A stretch of 56,411 bases of DNA from Flavobacteriia bacterium (GCA_016183815.1 JACPDW010000011.1:1-56411), one strand, 5' to 3'; counted from the first letter of the stretch, positions 8,939-18,410 are shown. The notes: generated by a model from the sequence alone, not told the origin. Numbers and translations: made by a program.

Positions 8939-11557
8939 TTAATTTGATTTTTCTTCTAATTCGTTTATTGGTTTTCTAAACACAATTTTATTGTCAAATA
9001 AATCCATCACAACTGTATATTGAGAATCAATGCTTCCTGCTAAAAGTGCTTTCGATAACTCGTTTAAAACTTGTTTTTGTATCACTCTTTTAACCGGTCT
9101 AGCTCCAAAATGAGGGTCGTATCCCACAGCACAAATCCATTGAAAAGCTTCCTCTGAAACATGAAGTCGTAAGTCTTTTTCTAAAAGTAACTTTTTTAGA
9201 TGGTTTAACTGTAATGTTACTATTTCCTTTAAATTAGATTGACTTAGTGGTTTAAATAAAACAATTTCGTCAATTCTGTTTAAAAACTCTGGTCTGATAC
9301 TTTGTTTAAGTAATTCCATCACTTTAAATTTAGCTTTTTCTGCTGCTTCATCATAGAACTCTTCTTTAACACCATCAAAAGTTTCTTGGATTAAATGTGA
9401 ACCTAAATTCGAAGTCATAATAATAATAGTGTTTTTAAAATTAACAACACGCCCTTTATTATCTGTCAATCTTCCATCGTCTAACACTTGAAGTAAAATA
9501 TTAAAGACATCGGGATGTGCTTTTTCAATCTCATCTAATAAAACTATTGAATAGGGTTTTCTCCTTACTGCCTCTGTCAATTGACCACCTTCATCGTAAC
9601 CAACATATCCTGGAGGAGCTCCTACTAATCGACTCACTGAGTGTTTTTCTTGATATTCACTCATATCAATTCTTGTCATTGCATTTTCGTCGTTGAATAA
9701 ATATTCAGCAAGTGCTTTTGCTAATTCCGTTTTTCCAACACCTGTCGTCCCCATAAAAATAAATGAACCTATTGGTCTTTTTGCGTCTTGTAATCCCGCT
9801 CGACTTCTTCTAACCGCATCGGATAAAACTTCGATTGCTTCTTCTTGCCCTACAACTCTTTTTTTCAATTCATCTTCTAAACGAAGTAATTTTGATTTTT
9901 CTGATTCTACCATTTTGGAAACAGGAATTCCTGTCCATTTGGAAACAACTTCAGCAATTTCCTCAATATCAACCTCTTCTTTGATCATTTTTTTGTCTTT
10001 CTGAAGTTCAATTAATTTAGCTTTTGTATCGTCAATCTTTTGTTCGGTTTCTTTAATTTTTCCATATCGAATTTCAGCTACTTTACCGTAATCCCCATTT
10101 CGTTCAGCTGTATCGGCTTCTAATTTTAATTGCTCAATCTCTTCTTTTAACTTTTGCATGGAATCTATCACTTCTCTTTCAGATTTCCATTTGGCCATAA
10201 AAGCATCTCTTTGTTGACTTAAATTAGCTAACTCATTACCAATGTTGGCTAATTTTTTTTCGTCTTTTTCTCTTAAAATGGCAGCTTTTTCAATTTCAAG
10301 TTGCATAATTCTTCTCTCTAACTCATCTAATTCTTCTGGTTTAGAATTGATTTCCATTCTTAATTTTGAAGCGGCTTCATCAATTAAATCAATTGCTTTG
10401 TCTGGTAAGTGTCTTTCTGTAATGTATCTTTGTGATAACTCTACTGCCGAAATAATAGCTGCATCTTTAATTAAAACTTTATGGTGATTTTCGTATTTTT
10501 CTTTTATTCCACGTAAAATAGAAATGGCATCTTCTGTGGAAGGTTCGTCAACTAAAACCGTTTGAAATCTTCTTACAAGTGCTTTGTCTTTTTCAAAATA
10601 TTTTTGATATTCATTTAAAGTAGTAGCACCTACAGCTCTTAATTCACCTCTAGCTAAAGCGGGTTTTAATATGTTTGCCGCATCCATTGCTCCTTCTCCA
10701 CCACCAGCTCCAATTAAAGTATGAATCTCATCAATAAATAAGATTATTTCTCCTTCAGCTTGAATTACTTCTTTTACCACAGCTTTTAATCTTTCTTCAA
10801 ACTCCCCTTTGTATTTAGCTCCTGCGACTAATGCACCCATGTCTAAGGAATATACTTTTTTAGACTGTAAATTCTCAGGTACATCGCCAGAAATTATTCT
10901 ATGTGCTAATCCTTCTGCTATTGCTGTTTTTCCAACACCTGGCTCGCCAATTAAGATCGGATTGTTTTTTGTTCTCCTTGTTAATATTTGTAATACTCTC
11001 CGTATTTCATCGTCTCTACCAATTACTGGATCTAATTTTCCTGATTTTGCCAGTTCATTTAGATTTTTAGCGTATTTTTCTAATGATTGATAAGTCCCTT
11101 CTTGACTATTAGAAGTAACTTGCTGTCCATTTCTTAATGTCATAATAGCGTTTTTTAATTTTGTAGTTGTGATTTGATTGTCTTTTAATAAATTTCCGAT
11201 CTGATCATTTGATGTTAACAAACTGTAAAACAACACTTCTATTGAAACAAATTCATCTTTAAATTCTTTCATTGTTTCTAAAGCATTGTTTAACACCTTA
11301 TGGGCATTATTACTTAAATGCAATTGACCTCCACTTACTTTAGGAACACTCTCCAAAATAGATAAAGAAACATTTGTTAATCGTTTTACATCAACTTGTA
11401 TTGTGTTTAATAGATAGGGAATCACTTCTTTGTCCGCTTCTAAAATTCCGAGCAAAAGATGTACAGTTTCTATACTTCCATTGCCCTTTTTTTCGGCTAA
11501 ATTCTGAGCATTCTGTATCGCATCTTGAGATTTGATTGTAAATTTATTAAAATCCAT
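8939..11557 (-). CDS. clpB: ClpB disaggregase chaperone
   Basis: This 872-residue AAA+ protein has the full ClpB layout. A Clp N-domain (about 1-145) comes first. AAA-1 has Walker A 'GEPGVGKTAIAEG' (about 205) and Walker B 'ILFIDEIHTL'. The long coiled-coil middle domain (about 405-525) is rich in Glu and Lys. AAA-2 has 'GTTGVGKTELAKA' (about 605) and 'IVLLDEIEKAH', followed by the C-terminal D2-small domain. ClpB works with DnaK to resolubilise cytosolic aggregates. The middle domain separates it from ClpA and ClpC. TATTTTTG at 11571-11578 on the minus strand is a plausible -7 element; no heat-shock-specific site was seen. Confidence 0.96.
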   Translation of the reverse strand: MDFNKFTIKSQDAIQNAQNLAEKKGNGSIETVHLLLGILEADKEVIPYLLNTIQVDVKRLTNVSLSILESVPKVSGGQLHLSNNAHKVLNNALETMKEFKDEFVSIEVLFYSLLTSNDQIGNLLKDNQITTTKLKNAIMTLRNGQQVTSNSQEGTYQSLEKYAKNLNELAKSGKLDPVIGRDDEIRRVLQILTRRTKNNPILIGEPGVGKTAIAEGLAHRIISGDVPENLQSKKVYSLDMGALVAGAKYKGEFEERLKAVVKEVIQAEGEIILFIDEIHTLIGAGGGEGAMDAANILKPALARGELRAVGATTLNEYQKYFEKDKALVRRFQTVLVDEPSTEDAISILRGIKEKYENHHKVLIKDAAIISAVELSQRYITERHLPDKAIDLIDEAASKLRMEINSKPEELDELERRIMQLEIEKAAILREKDEKKLANIGNELANLSQQRDAFMAKWKSEREVIDSMQKLKEEIEQLKLEADTAERNGDYGKVAEIRYGKIKETEQKIDDTKAKLIELQKDKKMIKEEVDIEEIAEVVSKWTGIPVSKMVESEKSKLLRLEDELKKRVVGQEEAIEVLSDAVRRSRAGLQDAKRPIGSFIFMGTTGVGKTELAKALAEYLFNDENAMTRIDMSEYQEKHSVSRLVGAPPGYVGYDEGGQLTEAVRRKPYSIVLLDEIEKAHPDVFNILLQVLDDGRLTDNKGRVVNFKNTIIIMTSNLGSHLIQETFDGVKEEFYDEAAEKAKFKVMELLKQSIRPEFLNRIDEIVLFKPLSQSNLKEIVTLQLNHLKKLLLEKDLRLHVSEEAFQWICAVGYDPHFGARPVKRVIQKQVLNELSKALLAGSIDSQYTVVMDLFDNKIVFRKPINELEEKSN

Positions 11558-11669
11558 TTTTTCGTTTTTACAAAAATAATCAAATGATGTTCCAATATTA
11601 AAATACTGTCAATATGGCGTTAAAAATTGTAAAAGCATGTCAAAATGACAATTTTGCTCATATTTACAA

Positions 11670-11702
11670 TTGTCTATAATTAAAAAATAAACAGTATATT
11701 TG
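11670..11702 (+). promoter_or_regulatory. Promoter of the B12 uptake operon
   Basis: TTG at 11670-11672 and TATATTTG at 11695-11702 are 22 nt apart and match the Bacteroidota -33/-7 pattern. Transcription would start just before the cobalamin riboswitch, giving a leader of about 335 nt before the first gene. Confidence 0.6.
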
Positions 11703-11707
11703 CACGT

Positions 11708-11845
11708 TTTTTAGAATAAGGGAATGTCGTGAAAATCGACAACTGTAACTGCAGCTGTAAGTTCTGCCATGTTTTTCAAAAGTCACTGTCTGTTTGATGG
11801 GAAGGCGAAAAACTTAGGAACATAGTCAGAAGACCTGCTAAAAAT
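11708..11845 (+). promoter_or_regulatory. Cobalamin (AdoCbl-family) riboswitch
   Basis: The conserved core elements appear in order. 'AAGGGAATGTCGTGAAAATC' opens near 11718, then 'AACTG', 'CTGCAGCTGTAAG', 'AGTCACTG' (11780-11787) and 'GGGAAGGCG' follow. The B12 box AGTCAGAAGACCTGC is at 11824-11838. These match the cobalamin riboswitch class. When ligand binds, such leaders lower expression of B12 uptake genes, and the three downstream genes are of that kind. Class and exact ends need a covariance model. Confidence 0.92.
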
Positions 11846-11931
11846 GAGTAACGAAGACTTCAGATTAAAGTCGAAGTACGCAAATAAAACCGTTTAGTAT
11901 TTAAGGTTTTAAAATCCTTATTTTAATCGGG

Positions 11932-11972
11932 TTTTACCAATAAATGACTGTTAAAAGTACGATTTGGTAAAA
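11932..11972 (+). promoter_or_regulatory. Leader hairpin, possible riboswitch expression platform
   Basis: TTTTACCAA (11932-11940) and TTGGTAAAA (11964-11972) are perfect 9-bp complements between the riboswitch and the first gene. A smaller AAGG/CCTT hairpin (11903-11919) followed by a T-rich tract lies upstream. Either could be part of an on/off switch, but neither is a textbook terminator. The mechanism is not established. Confidence 0.4.
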
Positions 11973-12042
11973 GTGCAAGTTATTTGCTGGTTTCATTTCT
12001 GAATTCTTCACGTTGATTATTAATTATTTAAAATTTAAAACG

Positions 12043-12771
12043 ATGAAGAAAAATGTATTTTTTTTGAGTGTATCACTCATTTTGTTTCTAAATGTCAGCA
12101 AGGCACAAGTAGCTAAATCTGATATTATTTATTGGTCTGGTTCTGGACCTGATTCTGCTGTTTTTGTGGTTGATTTTAACGATCAAAGCACAAATCCTTC
12201 ACATGCTTGGGGATTTCTTTTTGATGAAAATAACTCTGTAAGCATACAAAACATGATTGAAAGTTTTATTGCAAATGGAATGGAAGTAACTGCGGATATG
12301 AATGGAGGTTTCCTAAATAACTTTAGTTTTTTGAATCATGATGGTATTGGAGGCACAAATTCCTATTATTGGGCAACTTATTCTGGTGAATCCTTTCAAG
12401 ATTTAACATTAAATTTGGGTATTTCTGAAATGTTGACAAATAATAAATGGCTTGCTTTTTCTTTTACTGATTGGCAAGCTGTTGAGCCGTACAACCCAAT
12501 ACAATCTATTGATTTACCAATCATGTTTCAATCAACTGCCAGTTTAAATAATGCAAAACAGAATTCATTTAGTGTAGTACAAAATGAAAACGATTGGATG
12601 ATAACAGGTGAAGCTCAAAAAATTGAATTATTCAATCAAATGGGACAAAAAATTGCTTTTTGGGAAAATAGTTCCGAACTTCTAATTAATCATAGTGTCT
12701 TTCCAAAAGGAATGTATTTTTTACAAATTGAAAGTGAAAGTCAACAAACTACAATCAAATTATTAAAATAA
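12043..12771 (+). CDS. T9SS-sorted secreted protein of the B12 operon (DUF4465-like)
   Basis: The preferred start is the ATG at 12043 (242 residues), because it begins a clean signal peptide ('MKKNVFFLSVSLILFLN', cleaved near 'SKAQ'); an in-frame ATG exists 30 nt upstream. The middle ('IIYWSGSGPDSAVFVVDF', 'HAWGFLFDEN', 'GGTNSYYWATYSGES') resembles the Trp/Asp-rich DUF4465-type domain found beside TonB receptors in B12 loci of Bacteroidota. The last 70 residues look like a type A T9SS sorting domain ('IELFNQMGQKIAFWE', 'FPKGMYFLQIESESQ'), so it should reach the cell surface. As first gene after the riboswitch it is expected to help capture corrinoids. The domain name is from memory; the T9SS call is strong. 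Confidence 0.75.
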   Translation: MKKNVFFLSVSLILFLNVSKAQVAKSDIIYWSGSGPDSAVFVVDFNDQSTNPSHAWGFLFDENNSVSIQNMIESFIANGMEVTADMNGGFLNNFSFLNHDGIGGTNSYYWATYSGESFQDLTLNLGISEMLTNNKWLAFSFTDWQAVEPYNPIQSIDLPIMFQSTASLNNAKQNSFSVVQNENDWMITGEAQKIELFNQMGQKIAFWENSSELLINHSVFPKGMYFLQIESESQQTTIKLLK

Positions 12772-12772
12772 C

Positions 12773-14713
12773 TTGAAAAAATCTTTTATTTATCTGTATT
12801 TCCTCTCTTCTTCTTTTCTTGCACAAGAAAAAGAGCAGGATTTGCAGGAAGTAAAAGTGAGCAAGCATTTTATACAATTTTTAGATAAAAACCCCTTTTA
12901 TGTTTTGAATCAAAACAAAATAGAATTGGGGTCTTTCAACGATTTAGGCGAATTATTAAGTCGCTTGCCTGGAATGAATATCAAAGATTACGGAGGATTA
13001 GGAGGTTTAAAAACCATTTCATCTCGTGGTATAAATGGCACTCATATAGGAATTTATATAGACGATTTTGCACAAAATTCAGTCGCTTTAGGTGAAATGG
13101 ATTTAAGTAAAATACCAAGCAATAATTTAAAAGAAGTTAAATTTATTCATGCCGGGCAAGACAATCGTTTGCATCAGGTTTCTTCTTATTTAAATGCTCA
13201 GAATATTTTCCTTTATACTTTGGATGATGAGATTGATGAAAAAAAATGGAATTTCCGTTTACAAAATAAAATAGGTTCTTTTTCTCAAAGAGAGGCGTTT
13301 TCTTCACTTCAATATAAAAAAAATAGATGGGCTTTGTCTGGGTTTTATCAAAATCGTTATTGTAAAGGTAATTTCCCTTTTGTATTGACTAACTATTCAC
13401 AAAAAATTCAACTAAAAAGGGAACAGAACGAAATTAAAGAACAATACGGTGGTTTGCGTTTGTCTTATCAAAATAAGAAAGGTGGAGTTTTTCGTTACCA
13501 TTCTTCAATTTATGATATTTTTAGAGAATTACCCTCCGCTGTTATTCTTTATTCAAATGAAAAAGGACAATTTATTACAAATCAACAATTTAACCAACAA
13601 TTGTCTTATTTTTATAATTCAAAAAAACGTAGGGCTCATTTCCTATATGTTCAACATCAAATAGATAAAATTCAATATACAGATTCCACTTTTTTGAATT
13701 TAGAACACGTTTTAAGAAACGATTATTTAAGCAAACAATTTACCTCAGGAATTCATTCTAAAGTAAAAACTTTTGCTGGTTTTATATCTTTTGGTACAGA
13801 ATACGAAATTAGTACTTTAACGATTGACACTACAAATTATCAAAGAACTGTTTGGAAAAGTATCATGATAATTTCAATTCCCTTGAAAAAATGGAATGTA
13901 GAACTATTAATGGGTGTATTAAAAATTAATAATCGTTCGCTTAATCTTCAACAAAACGGTTATATCTGGACTCCAGGCATTCAATACCGTTCTAAAAAAA
14001 GCTTTCCAATTGTCGGTGAAATTTTAATCAACTTAAAACGTTCTTCAAGACTACCAAGTTTCGCTGAAATGTATTTTCAAAGTGTTGCAAATCCAAACTT
14101 GTTACCTGAAATTGCTAATCAATTGTCTTGTAATTTAAACCAACATTTTCAAATATTCAGTAAAAAAATCAGATTGAATCACGCATTTTTTGTTTCTTCT
14201 ATTCTTAATAAAATTGTTGCTATACCTTCAAAAAATCTTTTTACATGGACAATAAAAAATTACAATAAAGTATTGTCTTACGGTTCGGAACACTCACTTC
14301 AAATTGAATTATTTGAACGAGTTAATCACTTAGTATCGCTTTCTGCTTCATATACTTTTCAAAAAAACATTAATAACGAAAAAACTTCCCTTCTTTATGC
14401 ACATCAGTTGCCTTATATGCCAATTCATTCTGTACAATCAGGACTTAGTTATCAATTAAAAGATTTTCAAATACAAGCTAGAGTGTATTATCTTTCGTCC
14501 CGTTATGCTTTACCTGAAAATATTTTGACTAATGAAGTGAAGTCCTTTTATACTTATGATTTACTTCTGTCTTATAAATTGAAAATAAAATCAACACAAA
14601 TTATTCATTTTCAGTTTTCAATACTTAACATTCTTAATTATTCCTATGAATTTATTCGTTCATATCCCATGCCGGGAAGACATTTTACTTTTCAACTCTC
14701 TTATGAAATATAA
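12773..14713 (+). CDS. btuB: TonB-dependent receptor, BtuB-like (cobalamin)
   Basis: This 646-residue protein begins at a TTG one base after the previous stop; no ATG gives the signal peptide. The plug carries 'LGELLSRLPGMNIKDYG' and 'ISSRGINGTHIGIYIDD' (about 50-105), and a beta-barrel follows. The size is near that of BtuB and shorter than glycan-type SusC receptors. Substrate is inferred from the upstream cobalamin riboswitch and the BtuG-like gene after it. The stop overlaps the next gene by 11 nt, so the three genes form a tight operon. Confidence 0.85.
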   Translation: MKKSFIYLYFLSSSFLAQEKEQDLQEVKVSKHFIQFLDKNPFYVLNQNKIELGSFNDLGELLSRLPGMNIKDYGGLGGLKTISSRGINGTHIGIYIDDFAQNSVALGEMDLSKIPSNNLKEVKFIHAGQDNRLHQVSSYLNAQNIFLYTLDDEIDEKKWNFRLQNKIGSFSQREAFSSLQYKKNRWALSGFYQNRYCKGNFPFVLTNYSQKIQLKREQNEIKEQYGGLRLSYQNKKGGVFRYHSSIYDIFRELPSAVILYSNEKGQFITNQQFNQQLSYFYNSKKRRAHFLYVQHQIDKIQYTDSTFLNLEHVLRNDYLSKQFTSGIHSKVKTFAGFISFGTEYEISTLTIDTTNYQRTVWKSIMIISIPLKKWNVELLMGVLKINNRSLNLQQNGYIWTPGIQYRSKKSFPIVGEILINLKRSSRLPSFAEMYFQSVANPNLLPEIANQLSCNLNQHFQIFSKKIRLNHAFFVSSILNKIVAIPSKNLFTWTIKNYNKVLSYGSEHSLQIELFERVNHLVSLSASYTFQKNINNEKTSLLYAHQLPYMPIHSVQSGLSYQLKDFQIQARVYYLSSRYALPENILTNEVKSFYTYDLLLSYKLKIKSTQIIHFQFSILNILNYSYEFIRSYPMPGRHFTFQLSYEI

Positions 14714-15749
14714 ACTTTTTTTGATTGCTTTAATAGTGTTATTTTCTTGTAAAAAGAAAGAACAAATTACTATTCCTATCCCTGTCAGTGAATTAAAAAA
14801 TGGACTTTTAGTTTTAAATGAAGGATTGTTTCAACACAACATCTCAAATCTTACATGGGTTGATTTGTCAAACAACGCTATTAATAACGAGTTTTTTGAA
14901 CAAAAAACAGGAAGAAAATTAGGAGATACTGGAAATGATATTCAAAAATATGGAAATAAAATTTATATTATTGTTAATATGTCTGGAACAGTTGAAGTTT
15001 TAAATGCCAATGATGGTACTAGTTTAAAACAGATTTCTTTTGTGGAAAACAATCAGAACAAACAGCCTAGAAAAATATCATTTTCAGAAGGAAAAGCATT
15101 TGTCAGCTGTTTTGATGGTTATGTTGATGTGATTGATACAACAAGTCTGAAAATTATTAAACGTATTAAAGTTGGATCAAATCCAGATAATATTTTAAGT
15201 TTTAATCAGAAAATATATGTAAGTAATTCAGGTGGACTTAATTTTCCAGAATTAGATTCAACTCTTTCAGTTATCGACCCAGTATTATTGACTGAAATAA
15301 AAAAAATAACAATTGGTAAAAATCCTGGAAAAATCGTAGGAATTAATCAACAACTTTACGTATTAACTAGAGGAAATTACTCTACCATACCAGCCAAAAT
15401 AAAAAAAGTTGATGTATCAAGTGAAAATGTTACAGAACTTTCAATTAGCGACCCTTTATTAATTGAAAAAATGGAAGATCAGTTACTTGTTGTATATTCA
15501 AATTCAAATCAAGTAAAATTGGGGAAATATTCAATTCTCAATTCTGTTTGGGAGAATACACAATGGATTTCATTAAATGCTTTTCAGCAACTTTATTCTT
15601 TACATTATGATCAAAAAACTTCTAAACTATATCTTTTTGACGCAATGGATTATACAAGTAGTGGTTATTTAAAAGAATACGATTTAAATGGAAGTTTTAT
15701 TCAAGAATTTAAATGTTCGATAATACCAAGCGAGTTGATAGTATTTTAA
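14703..15749 (+). CDS. btuG: BtuG-like beta-propeller surface lipoprotein (DUF5074/YVTN)
   Basis: The start chosen is the ATG at 14703, giving 348 residues and a lipoprotein signal ('LIALIVLFSC', Cys about 15). The body has beta-propeller repeats: 'LGDTGNDIQKYGNKIYIIVN', 'PRKISFSEGKAFVSCFDGYV', 'VGSNPDNILSFNQKIYVSNS'. This is the DUF5074/YVTN pattern of BtuG, a surface lipoprotein of gut Bacteroides that binds B12 and caps BtuB. Riboswitch control and adjacency to the receptor support the assignment. An earlier in-frame ATG at 14646 lies inside the receptor gene and would bury the signal peptide. Confidence 0.82.
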   Translation: MKYKLFLIALIVLFSCKKKEQITIPIPVSELKNGLLVLNEGLFQHNISNLTWVDLSNNAINNEFFEQKTGRKLGDTGNDIQKYGNKIYIIVNMSGTVEVLNANDGTSLKQISFVENNQNKQPRKISFSEGKAFVSCFDGYVDVIDTTSLKIIKRIKVGSNPDNILSFNQKIYVSNSGGLNFPELDSTLSVIDPVLLTEIKKITIGKNPGKIVGINQQLYVLTRGNYSTIPAKIKKVDVSSENVTELSISDPLLIEKMEDQLLVVYSNSNQVKLGKYSILNSVWENTQWISLNAFQQLYSLHYDQKTSKLYLFDAMDYTSSGYLKEYDLNGSFIQEFKCSIIPSELIVF

Positions 15750-15827
15750 AAAAAATAATAATCCACTTCATCGCTATTTTTTAGAGCTTTTGTTGATTAT
15801 TGGATAAATGTAATGGTGTCGTTATTT

Positions 15828-16112
15828 TCAGACAGTTTTTGGGTTCACTTGTATTTGACCACCAATAGCTTTTAAAATTTTCATTATTGTTGAAAATTGA
15901 GGCTTTGCACCTTCCGATAAGGATTTATAAAGACTTGGTCTGCTCATTCCTGTTTCTTGTGCAATTTTAGTCATTCCGATAGCTTTTGCAATATGACCAA
16001 TTGCATTGATAATGTCATCATTGTCGCCTTCTTCCAATGCAGCATTAAGATATTCAGCAATCATTTCTTTACTATCTAAGTAATCAGCTATTTCAAATTT
16101 TGATGTTCCCAT
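15828..16112 (-). CDS. HigA-like antitoxin (HI1420 family)
   Basis: This 94-residue protein contains a Xre-type helix-turn-helix (about 46-88: 'MTKIAQETGMSRPSLYKSLS', then 'PQFSTIMKILKAIG'). It matches the 'addiction module antidote' group that lies downstream of a RelE-like toxin. It should bind and neutralise the toxin and repress the operon with it. The toxin gene lies 3 bp upstream, in the toxin-first order usual for higBA-type modules. Confidence 0.88.
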   Translation of the reverse strand: MGTSKFEIADYLDSKEMIAEYLNAALEEGDNDDIINAIGHIAKAIGMTKIAQETGMSRPSLYKSLSEGAKPQFSTIMKILKAIGGQIQVNPKTV

Positions 16113-16115
16113 TTT

Positions 16116-16415
16116 CTATTCGTTTAATTTTTTCCAAATTTCTTTAGATTTCTTTATGTCCTTTTCTTGAGTTGATTTGTCTCCTCCAGATAATAGAACG
16201 ATTATTTTCCCATCTTTTTCTACAAAGTAAACACGATAACCTTTAGCAAAATTTATTCTTAATTCGCGAATTTCATCACCAACAGGCTTACAATCACCAA
16301 AATGTTCATCTTTTTCTAATTTCTGTAGTCTAAACAAAATTTTTGCTTTGGCTTTTAAGTCATTTAGTTTTCTTAGCCATTTGTCAAATTCTTTTGTTTT
16401 CTCAATAAAAAACAT
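16116..16415 (-). CDS. RelE/HigB-superfamily toxin (HI1419 family)
   Basis: This 99-residue basic protein has the 'addiction module killer' pattern: 'KTKEFDKWLRKLNDLKAKA' at the start, 'FGDCKPVGDEIRELRI' in the middle, and 'GYRVYFVEKDGKIIVLLSGG' (about 64-83) followed by 'DKSTQEKDI'. Homologues cleave mRNA at the ribosome. The length is normal and no lesion was seen. It is the first gene of the pair, with an inverted-repeat operator and a promoter just upstream. Confidence 0.88.
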   Translation of the reverse strand: MFFIEKTKEFDKWLRKLNDLKAKAKILFRLQKLEKDEHFGDCKPVGDEIRELRINFAKGYRVYFVEKDGKIIVLLSGGDKSTQEKDIKKSKEIWKKLNE

Positions 16416-16421
16416 ATAAAC

Positions 16422-16445
16422 TGTATCTATTTGGATACAAAATTA
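16422..16445 (-). promoter_or_regulatory. Promoter and inverted-repeat operator of the toxin-antitoxin operon
   Basis: On the minus strand TAATTTTG (16445-16438) fits the -7 element. Overlapping it is TGTATC-N6-GATACA (16422-16439), a perfect 6-bp inverted repeat ending 7 nt before the toxin ATG. The position suits autorepression by the HTH antitoxin. The operator role is inferred. Confidence 0.6.
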
Positions 16446-16507
16446 AACAAAAAAAATGATTATTTCAAATTATATTTTTGGGTTTTAGATGGAACAGCTA
16501 TAATACA

Positions 16508-16640
16508 CCATAACGGCGGACTCATTGTGAAGTAGCCGATTTATAAAATTAATATTATTTGCGGACATAAATCTGAAATTTTATACTTTATAGTTTTTCG
16601 TTACTCAAATTTCGGCTCTTTTGCCAGACGTGTGTTATGC
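16508..16640 (-). other. attC-like folded site downstream of the T9SS gene
   Basis: The ends CCATAAC (16508-16514) and GTTATGC (16634-16640) pair. Inside them GGC/GCC (16515-16517 with 16623-16625) and AGCCGA/TCGGCT (16534-16539 with 16612-16617) also pair, giving one long imperfect fold of 133 nt. On the minus strand it starts with GCATAAC and ends with GTTATGG, like the R''/R' boxes of integron attC sites, and follows the end of the T9SS gene as a cassette attC would. The boxes do not match the classical consensus perfectly. Confidence 0.4.
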
Positions 16641-16694
16641 ACATTTTTTCAAATGTAGAAAAAGTATACTTTGTTTTATTTACAAATATGATAA

Positions 16695-18275
16695 TTATTC
16701 AATAAAAATTCTTCGGCAATAAGATTTTGTCAAGTTGTCTGTGATTTTCAGAATGTATAAACCTGAGTTATATTTTGAACAATCTAGATTTGTAGACAGT
16801 ATTTTATCAGTATCGATATCGACTAAAGTTTTGCCATCTAAAGTCATCAGTTCAATTGTTCCTGAATCAAACGGAGTTATAATGGTCAAATTTGAATTTG
16901 TTGGATTTGGATAAACTAAGATATTTTGACTAGTGATTTCTAGTTCTTCTTGCCACAAAATTTCTCCATCCAATTTTAAAACATAAGATCCAAATCCACT
17001 TTCTGGACTCATAGTAAACCCACAAACGTTCACTTGAGCTGACGAATTTCCAACAATAACCACTTTACCATTATCAAAGCCTCTTATATCCTGAATATAA
17101 TCGGTATTTGATGAAACGATGGTAATGGTATCTTGGATTATACCATGAGTGTCAAACTTTTCCATATAGCCATCTGATTCCCAATTAATTCCAACTGTAT
17201 AAATATGTGATTGATTCGAATACAAGCCTCTTATTTCAAAAGGAATAGAAGTTGTAATGAATAAAGGATTCAAGGTTAAATCATAGGCTGTTAAAAAATT
17301 CTTTACTGAAGTTGTGTTCACAGTTTGAGTACCATTCGTTACAAAACCATATACTTGACCAGAAACATATAAAATAGAATCGGTCGCATACAAAGAAGAT
17401 AGATAATGATATCCTGAACCCTGAATTGTACGAAAGTCAATTTCGTTACCATTAACGTCTAAAAAAATTAGCAAAGTCTCTGGTCTAGGGAAAATCATTG
17501 TGTCATTCCATTGATCAATTATAGTATCAATAACTGGATAAATGGTAACACCTGCGATAGTGGTGGTGTCTGAGATACTTCCAGCAATCACATATCCGCC
17601 ATTGAATTCTGCTATTAAATTATCATTATACATTCCTCCAGTATTTATGCTTGTGTTATATCTCCACAGTACATTTCCATTTTGGTCAAGTTTTGTGAGC
17701 GTGTAAAAACCATTATTTGTAATACCATTTATGGTTGAAGTATTATAATTCTCGAAGAGAACATTACCTGAATCATCGACTTCTAAATATTTTGCAAAAT
17801 AACTATTAGAACCTGGAATTATTTTTCGAATCCAATTCAAATCTCCGGCAGGATTTAATTGAGCGACAAAACCATGTTCGTCAGTAGAAGATGGAGTCGT
17901 AATGGTGACACCATCAACTGTGAGATTGGATGTAAATTTTCCGTGAATTGTTGTGTTTCCTGCATAATCAGCATCCATTCCAAAAGTAAGGACACTATTT
18001 GAACTACTGAATGAAGTTACCCAAAGTCGATCGCCAACGGGTGAATATTTCATAATGTGGCCATTAAGATGACTTTACGTAAAAACAGTATCTATTCCTG
18101 CTTCTAGTTGATCTCCAAAATATCCAGAAACATAGGTACATCCTTCACCATCAACAGCGACTTCGGTAAAATACGAATCTGCAAATTCGGAATAATCGCC
18201 CCATTCGCATAACAGTTGAGAATTCACGGGTGAATTAAAAAAGTATAGAAATACTAATAAAAGAATTTTTTTCAT
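16695..18275 (-). pseudogene. T9SS-sorted surface protein with repeat domain, interrupted by TAA
   Basis: One frame of 527 codons starts with a signal peptide (18275, 'MKKILLLVFLYFFNSPVNSQ') but meets TAA at 18075-18077. It continues in frame through 'SHLNGHIMKYSPVGDRLWV' to the end. The body has SBBP-like repeats of the form 'GYFG...HIMKYSPVGDRLW', and the C-terminus is a type A T9SS sorting domain ('ILVYPNPTNSNLTII', 'YNSGLYILKITDN'). The stop falls inside a repeat and reads naturally if replaced by Ser (TCA to TAA is one change). The downstream part has an ATG at 18051-18053 but would lack a signal peptide. Function unknown. Confidence 0.78.
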
Positions 18276-18410
18276 ATTATGGCAAGTTATAAAATTTTAA
18301 ATTTATATTGATACAATTGTTTAAAATGCATAGTGTAAGGTATTCGTATACCTAATCTGTTTGAACATAAAAAGTTTTTATATCGTTCCAATTTCTGTAT
18401 GTTTAATTGT

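Noticed and set aside
9693-11090. Plus-strand open frames inside clpB
   Set aside because: They lie opposite conserved AAA+ motifs and have no family features.
1454-18077. Stop codon reassignment to explain the two in-frame stops
   Set aside because: One is TAG and the other TAA, and both serve as normal terminators elsewhere in the window, so independent mutations or errors are simpler.
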